14,416 nt of DNA. Source: DATLZB01 sp035574175 (GTDB lineage: Bacteria; Pseudomonadota; Alphaproteobacteria; Rhizobiales; Hyphomicrobiaceae). The DNA lies in NCBI GenBank assembly GCA_035574175.1, contig DATLZB010000239.1, positions 1 to 14,416 of the forward strand, read 5' to 3'. Of this stretch, positions 7,864-14,416 are shown piece by piece. How positions within the stretch are numbered: position 1 is the stretch's first letter; the number at the start of each line of letters is the position of its first letter. Under the pieces are notes generated by a model. That model searched no databases. It was not told the origin of the DNA and saw only the letters and a program-made list of their open reading frames with translations. The position numbers were made by a program, and so were the translations under genes.

Positions 7864-8042
7864 GCCCGAACCGATGAGACAGGCGTTCGCGCGCGAGATA
7901 TTGGTCCTCCCCGTTCAGGCCCGCAGCGTGCGGCACGCCGGGAGCGGGCAATTCCGCCTTGTTGTCAGGGACCTATTTCAGGCTTTTCAAAGCCTCATGC
8001 AACCCCGGCCGTGGGCTCCGGTAAACTCGGCCGTGGCCGACA

Positions 8043-8711
8043 TCAGCGGGTGCCGGTTCGGGCAGCGTTTGCCTTCTTCAACGCCTCGCGCTCGTTGTGA
8101 CGGGCGACATGGAAGCGCTGGAAGCTCGGATCATGCTCGTAGACCTTGGCGCGCACCCAGGCGAAGATGTCGTAGAAGGTGTCGGCCTCAAAGCCGAGCG
8201 GCAGCCGGGCGACCTCGAGCGGAGGACCCCACTGGCGGCCGAGACCGGAGAGAGCGTCCTTGAAGAACACGACGGTCGGCGTGTAGAGTACGCCCCACCG
8301 TTCGGCCAGCCTCTTCTCCGGCAGCTTCGTTCCATCGAAATCGACGACCTCGCGCGAACCCCATAGGTTGAGTTGCACGATGTGGAAGTTGTCGCGCACG
8401 TAGTCGTTGACGAAACGGTGCGCCAGCACCTCCTTGTGCATGCGGGCGCAGTAGATGCAGCCGCGCTGCTCGAACAGCACGGCAAAGCGTTTGCCGGCCA
8501 GCTCGGCCTCGGCGTAATCCTCCTTAAGGTCGAGGAAAGAGTGCACGAACCAACTCTGCTGATATAGGCCGTCTTCGGCAAGCACCGGCTCAACGCGCGG
8601 CGTCTCGGGCCCCCATGGCGGCGGCAGTGACGGCCGCTCGGCAGCCGCAACCTCGGTAGCCGCCATCACGGCAACGGCGTAAAGCAGGGCACGGATTGCA
8701 ATCGACAGCAT
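8043..8711 (-). CDS. Secreted thioredoxin-fold protein, SoxW-like
   Basis: A 222-residue thioredoxin-related protein of the SoxW type (COG2143-like). Residues 1-24 are a signal peptide (MLSIAIRALLYAVAVMAATE then VAAA before Glu25), so the protein is periplasmic. The redox motif is Cys85-Ile-Tyr-Cys88 in EQRGCIYCARMHKE, and TPTVVFF (144-150) supplies the cis-proline loop at Pro145. The long insertion around NLWGSREVVDFDG is normal for SoxW-like proteins, which reduce or maintain disulfides of periplasmic partners, classically in thiosulfate oxidation. The frame stays open upstream to 8981, but that part is tauE in another register; the ATG at 8711 has GAGGA just upstream and starts a proper signal peptide. 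It follows tauE by 62 bases on the same strand. No sox structural genes (soxXYZABCD) are in view, so the partner is unknown. The C-terminal tail (FQRFHVARHNEREALKKA) is basic and helical. Confidence 0.87.
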   Translation of the reverse strand: MLSIAIRALLYAVAVMAATEVAAAERPSLPPPWGPETPRVEPVLAEDGLYQQSWFVHSFLDLKEDYAEAELAGKRFAVLFEQRGCIYCARMHKEVLAHRFVNDYVRDNFHIVQLNLWGSREVVDFDGTKLPEKRLAERWGVLYTPTVVFFKDALSGLGRQWGPPLEVARLPLGFEADTFYDIFAWVRAKVYEHDPSFQRFHVARHNEREALKKANAARTGTR

Positions 8712-8773
8712 GTGGTCCTCGATTTCTGGCGCGGACAATTGTAGTCGCGTGCGACGGTGCTGGCGAAGGGACC

Positions 8774-9598
8774 TTACAGCAGGGTCCAAAGAAAACGCAT
8801 GGCGATCACCATCAAGAACGTGGCGAACGCCAGCTCGAGGTGGCGCCGGGGAAGCCCGTGGGCCAAGCGCACGCCCCACGGCGCCGCGAACACGCTGGCG
8901 GGGACGATTACGAGGATGCCGAGGAGCGATACGTAGCCAAGCGAACCGGGCGGCAGGCCTGAGGCACCCCACCCGGCCCATACGAAGCCGAGCGCGCCGG
9001 GTATGGCGATGAGCGGCCCGGCGCCGGAGGAGGTGGAGACGGCCTGTAGGATCGAGCGGCCGTAGAGCGTCATCAGCATGGAGATGAGGGCGCCGCCGCC
9101 AGTGCTCATGAGCGTGGAAAGGAACCCGACGACGGCGAGGTAGGCTTCCACGAGCCGACTGTTCGGGATGTCCTTGCCGAGCCGCCAGTCGTCCCGTCCA
9201 AGGTAAAGCCGAAGGGCCAGCAACGTGCCGGCGACGATCCAGATCAGCTTGAGCGCCGTACCCGAGGCGTAGCCAGCGACGATGATGCCGAGCATGACCC
9301 CGGCGAGGATCGGCAGCCGGTAGCGGCGCACGAAGTCAAGGTCCACCGATCCGCGGGCGCGATGGGCCGCAAATGAGCGCATGGTGGTCGGCACCATGGC
9401 GGCGAGGGAGGTGCCGACCGCCAGGTGCATACGCGCCGCTTCTTCGACGCCAAGGGCGCCGAAGACCTCGTAGAGCACCGGTGCCAGCATGCCGCCGCCG
9501 CCGATGCCGAGGAGCCCCGCCAGAAATCCGGTGACGAGGCCGGCCATGGCGAGCGCCAGAGCGAGAAGCGTAAGCTCGAAGAGCGGGAGGATTTCCAA
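8774..9598 (-). CDS. TauE/SafE-family membrane transporter (putative sulfite/anion exporter)
   Basis: This 274-residue integral membrane protein has about eight spans and the two related halves of the TauE/SafE family (PF01925). The first repeat is GFLAGLLGIGGGGMLAP (24-40) with HLAVGTSLA (58-66); the second is STLMSTGGGALIS (161-173) with AVSTSSGAGPL (186-196). Family members export sulfite, sulfoacetate or other small anions, and many are uncharacterised. Start choice: an ATG at 9649 would lie inside an inverted repeat with its GTGAGG directly abutting the start. A TTG at 9598 has GGAAAG six bases upstream and begins at the usual hydrophobic N-terminus (EILPLFELTLLALAL), so I prefer the TTG. 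The longer open frame back to 9976 is a shadow of the formate dehydrogenase gene. It lies 73 bases after that gene and 62 before the SoxW-like gene, all on one strand. The link to sulfur chemistry is inferred from family and neighbour. Confidence 0.87.
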   Translation of the reverse strand: MEILPLFELTLLALALAMAGLVTGFLAGLLGIGGGGMLAPVLYEVFGALGVEEAARMHLAVGTSLAAMVPTTMRSFAAHRARGSVDLDFVRRYRLPILAGVMLGIIVAGYASGTALKLIWIVAGTLLALRLYLGRDDWRLGKDIPNSRLVEAYLAVVGFLSTLMSTGGGALISMLMTLYGRSILQAVSTSSGAGPLIAIPGALGFVWAGWGASGLPPGSLGYVSLLGILVIVPASVFAAPWGVRLAHGLPRRHLELAFATFLMVIAMRFLWTLL

Positions 9599-9604
9599 GC
9601 AGGT

Positions 9605-9610
9605 CTTTCC
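9605..9610 (-). promoter_or_regulatory. Ribosome binding site supporting the TTG start of the TauE/SafE gene
   Basis: GGAAAG on the minus strand ends six bases before the TTG at 9598. This spacing is better than that of the in-frame ATG at 9649, whose only purine run, GTGAGG, directly abuts the start codon. Confidence 0.55.
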
Positions 9611-9618
9611 GGCAGCAC

Positions 9619-9650
9619 GATGGGGTCCGACCGGCGAGCCTGACCCCATC
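9619..9650. repeat. Perfect 9-bp inverted repeat (possible REP-like hairpin) between fdsA and tauE
   Basis: GATGGGGTC (9619-9627) and GACCCCATC (9642-9650) are perfect reverse complements around a 14-base loop that is itself GC-rich. The hairpin begins 21 bases after the fdsA stop and ends 20 bases before the preferred tauE start. There is no run of T on either side, so it is not a classical intrinsic terminator. It may be an mRNA 3'-end stabilising stem, an attenuator, an operator, or a copy of a dispersed palindromic (REP-type) element. Only one copy is visible in this window. Confidence 0.7.
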
Positions 9651-9671
9651 CTCACGTGCCCCGTATAGCGC

Positions 9672-12449
9672 TTACTGGGCCGCCTCCGCCAGCTCCGCCG
9701 GTTCGACCTTGCAGGCGCAGAACTTGAACTCGGGGATCTTGCCGATGGGATCGAGCTGCGGGTTGGTGAGCAGGTTGGCGGCGGCCTCGGCAAAGCAGAA
9801 GGGGAGGAAGACCATGCCTTCGGCGACGTCGCAGTCGGCGCGCGCCTTGAGAATGACCTCCCCGCGCCGGGTGGCCACCTTGATGAAGTCGCCGGGCGCG
9901 ATTCTGAGCCGCTCCATCTCGCGGGGGTTGAGCCCGGCCACCGCCTCCGGCTCCAACGTGTCGAGATTGGCGGCACGCCGGGTCATGGAGCCCGTATGCC
10001 AGTGCTCAAGCAGCCGCCCGGTGGTCAGCACGAGCGGGAACTCGGCATCGGGCAGCTCGTCCGGGGGAAGCAAATCGGCCGGCACGATCTTGGCGCGGCC
10101 CGAGGCGGTCGGGAACGAGCTCGAGAAGATGATCTCATTGCCCGGCCTATCGGGTGCATCGCACGGGTAGGTGACGGCGTCCTCCGCCATCAGCCGCTCC
10201 CAGGTGATGTTGTTGAGCGAGGGCATCATCTTCGCCATCTCGGCGAACACGTCGCTCACATGGCGGTAGTTCCAGTCAAGCCCGATCCGCCGCGCGATCT
10301 CCTGGATGAGTTCCCAATCCTGGCGGGCCTCGCCCGGCAGCGGCACCACCGGCCGCGCCATCTGGATCTGGCGGTTGGTGTTGGTGAACGTGCCCCATTT
10401 CTCAGCGTGTGCGGAGGCCGGCAGAACGACATCGGCGTGCCAGGCGGTCTCGGTAAGGAACAAATCCTGCACGACGAGGTGCTCCAGGTGCGCCAGCGCC
10501 TCGCGGGCGTGCTGCACGTCAGGGTCGGACATGGCCGGGTTCTCACCCAGGATGTACATGCCCTTGATCACGTCGTCGTGGATCGCGCGCATGATCTCGA
10601 CCACCGTGAGCCCGCGCTTGGGATCGAGGCTGGTGCCCCAAAAATCCTCATATCGCTTGCGGACCTCAGCGTTCTCCACCGACAGGTAGTCGGGAAACAC
10701 CATCGGGATGAGCCCGGCATCGGAGGCGCCCTGCACGTTGTTCTGGCCGCGTAGCGGGTGCAGGCCCGTGCCCGGGCGGCCGACGTGACCGGTGACCAGC
10801 GCGAGCGCGATGAGGCAGCGGGCGTTGTCGGTACCGTGCGTGTGCTGGGAGATGCCCATGCCCCAGAAGATGATGGAGCGCTCCGAGCGCGCGTAGAGGC
10901 GGGCCACCTCGCGGATGGTGTCGGCCGGAATGCCGCATACCGGCTCCATCCTCTCCGGCGAAAAGTCCCTGATCTTGGCCTTCAGCGCCTCGAAGCCCTC
11001 CGTGTGCGCCTGCACGTACTGGATATCGACCAGCCCTTCCTGGATGATCACGTTCAGCATCGCGTTGAGCAGCGCGACGTCGCGGCCCGGCTTGAACTGC
11101 AGGACGTGGGAGGCGTAGCGGGCAAGCCCCTGAGCATGGCCGCGCGGGTCGGCAACGATCAGCTTGGCGCCGCGCTTGGCCGCGTTCTTCAGGAAGGTGG
11201 CGGCGACGGGATGGTTCTCGGTCGGCCGCGCGCCGATGACGATGATGCAGTCGGCGTCCTTGGCGGCGGTAAACGGCGCGGTGACGGCGCCCGAGTTGAG
11301 CCCCTCCATCAGGGCGGCGACCGAGGAGGCATGGCAGAGCCGAGTGCAATGGTCGACGTTGTTGGTGTGGAAACCCTGGCGGATCAGCTTCTGAAAGAGA
11401 TAGGCCTCCTCGTTGGAGCCCTTGGCCGAGCCGAAGCCGGCCAGCGCCTTGCCGCCCTCGCGGTCATAGATCCTCTTTAGCCCGCGGGCGGCGCGGTCCA
11501 ACGCTTCCTCCCAACTCGCCTCCCGGAAGTACTTGTCGATCTCATCGCGGCGGATCTGGAGGTTGGCGTCCTTGCGCACCCCATCGCGGCGGATCAGCGG
11601 CTTCAACAGGCGGTCGGGGTGGTGGACGTAGTCGAAGCCGAAGCGCCCCTTGACGCACAACCGGTTCTCGTTGGCGGGGCCGTTGCGGCCATCGACATAA
11701 AGAATTCGATCACCCTTGACGTGCACGGTCGTCTGACAGCCGACGCCACAGTAGGGACAGAGCGTGTTGACCGATTTCTCCTCAAAGGCGACGCGCCTGC
11801 CCTTATCGTCGAGCAGGTTCGCTTCCATCAGCGCACCGGTAGGGCAGGCCTGCACGCACTCGCCGCAGGCCACGCAGGTCGACTCGCCCATGCCTTTGTC
11901 GAAGTCGAACACGACCTTGGCGCCGTGACCGCGATAGGCCATGCCAATCACATCGTTCATCTGCACCTCGCGGCAGGCGCGCACGCATAGGCCACAGTTG
12001 ATGCAGGCATCGAGATTGACGGCAATGGCGGCGTGGGAGTTGTCCGGACGGGGGCGTTCGCCCCTGGGCAGCCGGCTCACCGGCCGGACGCCCATGGCAT
12101 CGACCCAGCTCCAGAACTTGGATTTGGGGTCGTGACTCTCTTCGCGCGCCGGCTGGTCGGCAAGCAAGAGCTCGAACACCATTTCGCGCGACTTCCTAGC
12201 CCGTTCGGAGGCGGTCTTCACCTTCATGCCGGCAGCGACCTTGCGCTGGCAGGAGGCGGCGAGCACACGCTCGCCCTCGACCTCGACCATGCAGGCGCGG
12301 CAGTTGCCGTCGGCCCGGTAGCCTGGAGCGGGGTGCCAGCACAGGTGCGGGATGCTGACGCCGTGGCGCGCGGCGACCTGCCAAATGGTCTCCCCAGGCT
12401 CGGCCTCGACCGTCCTGCCATCGAGCTCGAAGGTGATCTTGTCGGTCAT
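9672..12449 (-). CDS. fdsA: NAD-dependent formate dehydrogenase alpha (catalytic) subunit, Mo/W-bis-MGD
   Basis: This 925-residue catalytic subunit oxidises formate to CO2 in the cytoplasm and passes electrons through Fe-S clusters to the beta subunit. Domains in order: [2Fe-2S] ferredoxin with Cys37, Cys50, Cys53 and Cys67; two-cluster [4Fe-4S] ferredoxin with Cys149/152/155/159 and Cys192/195/198/202; the molybdopterin-oxidoreductase [4Fe-4S] site CPYCGVGC (Cys231/234/238) with Cys265; then the bis-MGD domains. The catalytic metal ligand is Cys372, followed by the conserved His373, in DHCTRLCHASS; it occupies the position of selenocysteine in E. coli FdhF, and no in-frame TGA is present. 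The C-terminal dinucleotide-binding domain begins near FPLVLTTGRLLEHWHTG. The ATG at 12449 is preceded by AAGGAG at five bases; 35 further upstream codons are out-of-frame fdsB sequence. It follows the beta subunit gene by 22 bases. Whether the metal is Mo or W cannot be read; the closest architecture I recall is tungsten-type Fdh1A of Methylorubrum. No fdhD/fdsC or fdsD gene is in the window. Confidence 0.96.
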   Translation of the reverse strand: MTDKITFELDGRTVEAEPGETIWQVAARHGVSIPHLCWHPAPGYRADGNCRACMVEVEGERVLAASCQRKVAAGMKVKTASERARKSREMVFELLLADQPAREESHDPKSKFWSWVDAMGVRPVSRLPRGERPRPDNSHAAIAVNLDACINCGLCVRACREVQMNDVIGMAYRGHGAKVVFDFDKGMGESTCVACGECVQACPTGALMEANLLDDKGRRVAFEEKSVNTLCPYCGVGCQTTVHVKGDRILYVDGRNGPANENRLCVKGRFGFDYVHHPDRLLKPLIRRDGVRKDANLQIRRDEIDKYFREASWEEALDRAARGLKRIYDREGGKALAGFGSAKGSNEEAYLFQKLIRQGFHTNNVDHCTRLCHASSVAALMEGLNSGAVTAPFTAAKDADCIIVIGARPTENHPVAATFLKNAAKRGAKLIVADPRGHAQGLARYASHVLQFKPGRDVALLNAMLNVIIQEGLVDIQYVQAHTEGFEALKAKIRDFSPERMEPVCGIPADTIREVARLYARSERSIIFWGMGISQHTHGTDNARCLIALALVTGHVGRPGTGLHPLRGQNNVQGASDAGLIPMVFPDYLSVENAEVRKRYEDFWGTSLDPKRGLTVVEIMRAIHDDVIKGMYILGENPAMSDPDVQHAREALAHLEHLVVQDLFLTETAWHADVVLPASAHAEKWGTFTNTNRQIQMARPVVPLPGEARQDWELIQEIARRIGLDWNYRHVSDVFAEMAKMMPSLNNITWERLMAEDAVTYPCDAPDRPGNEIIFSSSFPTASGRAKIVPADLLPPDELPDAEFPLVLTTGRLLEHWHTGSMTRRAANLDTLEPEAVAGLNPREMERLRIAPGDFIKVATRRGEVILKARADCDVAEGMVFLPFCFAEAAANLLTNPQLDPIGKIPEFKFCACKVEPAELAEAAQ

Positions 12450-12471
12450 GATCGCTCCTTGCGGTCCGGCC

Positions 12472-14176
<1,705 letters not shown>

Positions 14177-14190
<14 letters not shown>

Positions 14191-14416
14191 GCCTGCCGCC
14201 TCCCAACGCAGCCCGCATGGTCTCGCCGACGCTGCTCGCGTTCGGCGCGATCGTTACCCCCGCCTCACGTAGCGCAGCAATCTTCTGCAATGCGGTTCCG
14301 GAGCCCATGCTTGCGAAGGCTCCGGCATGGCCCATGCGCCGTTCGACCGGTGCATGGCGCCCTGCTACAAGGGCAACGATCGGCTTGGCGGGTCTTTTTC
14401 TGGCGATCATATCCGC
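14177..14416 (-). CDS. Succinyl-CoA synthetase-type (CoA ligase) alpha subunit, C-terminal fragment
   Basis: Only the last 79 codons are in view, and the frame is open to the window edge, so the ATG at 14410 is internal and not a start. The segment matches the C-terminal domain of SucD-type alpha subunits: KPIVALVAG, then APVERRMGHAGAF, where the His in GHAG is the phosphohistidine that carries phosphate between nucleotide and acyl group. SGTALQKIAALREAGVTIA and a final VGETMRAAL helix follow. The enzyme forms an acyl-CoA from a carboxylic acid, CoA and ATP or GTP together with a beta subunit that presumably lies outside the window. Succinate is the default substrate. Malate (malate thiokinase MtkB of the serine cycle) is attractive because formate dehydrogenase genes follow directly. 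The TAG stop overlaps the fdsB start by 14 bases, so the two are almost certainly co-transcribed and coupled. The residues GGGRRERH at the end are extra to the core fold. Confidence 0.85.

Noticed and set aside
7980..7995. Small hairpin AGGCTT-TTCA-AAGCCT in the gap after the SoxW-like gene
   Set aside because: Only a six- to seven-base stem with no T-run on either strand; too weak to call a terminator.
8021..8040. Short repeated CGGCCGTGG words in the gap between the YfhO-type and SoxW-like genes
   Set aside because: Two GC-rich nonamers a short distance apart are expected by chance in this composition; no array or element structure.
8740..8760. Short palindrome GTCGC-GT-GCGAC between the SoxW-like and TauE/SafE genes
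   Set aside because: A five-base GC-rich stem is not significant here and has no T-run.
11330..11345. Possible selenocysteine at the formate dehydrogenase active site
   Set aside because: The codon at the catalytic position encodes cysteine (Cys372) and there is no in-frame TGA, so no recoding is needed.

Overview
The window is GC-rich and densely packed with protein genes, with no rRNA, tRNA, CRISPR array, insertion sequence or phage gene visible. A Bug-type tripartite tricarboxylate transporter plus a tungsten/molybdenum NAD-linked formate dehydrogenase, whose 572-residue fused beta subunit resembles Methylorubrum Fdh1B, points to Pseudomonadota, most likely an alphaproteobacterium of the Hyphomicrobiales type. 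That placement is inference from gene content only.

Left part (1-5445): a small divergent catabolic locus. On the minus strand, tctC, tctB, tctA and a sugar-phosphate isomerase/epimerase gene (cut by the window edge) are spaced 37, 18 and 13 bases apart and look like one operon. They are read from a candidate sigma70-type promoter upstream of tctC. On the plus strand, starting 184 bases away, are an Ldh2-family NAD(P)-dependent 2-hydroxyacid dehydrogenase and a small cupin protein that starts at TTG behind a perfect AGGAGG. Together they suggest uptake and oxidation/isomerisation of an unidentified organic acid or sugar acid.

Middle (5452-7863): a large YfhO-type multi-membrane-span protein on the minus strand, converging on the cupin gene with only 6 bases between the two stop codons. 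It has no obvious functional partner here. The 179 bases behind it (7864-8042) hold no gene that I can support.

Right part (8043-14416): a minus-strand run. In transcription order it has the C-terminal end of a succinyl-CoA-synthetase-type alpha subunit (possibly malate-CoA ligase), a fused FdsG-FdsB formate dehydrogenase beta subunit overlapping it by 14 bases, and the catalytic formate dehydrogenase alpha subunit. A TauE/SafE-family membrane transporter and a secreted SoxW-like thioredoxin follow. The first three are very probably co-transcribed and fit C1 metabolism (formate oxidation to CO2 with NADH, possibly with a serine cycle). The last two are sulfur-themed. A perfect 9-bp inverted repeat lies between the alpha subunit gene and tauE.

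I see no clearly new molecular system. The most interesting points are the CoA ligase-formate dehydrogenase-TauE-SoxW arrangement, the cofactor-site complement of the formate dehydrogenase, and the inverted repeat.
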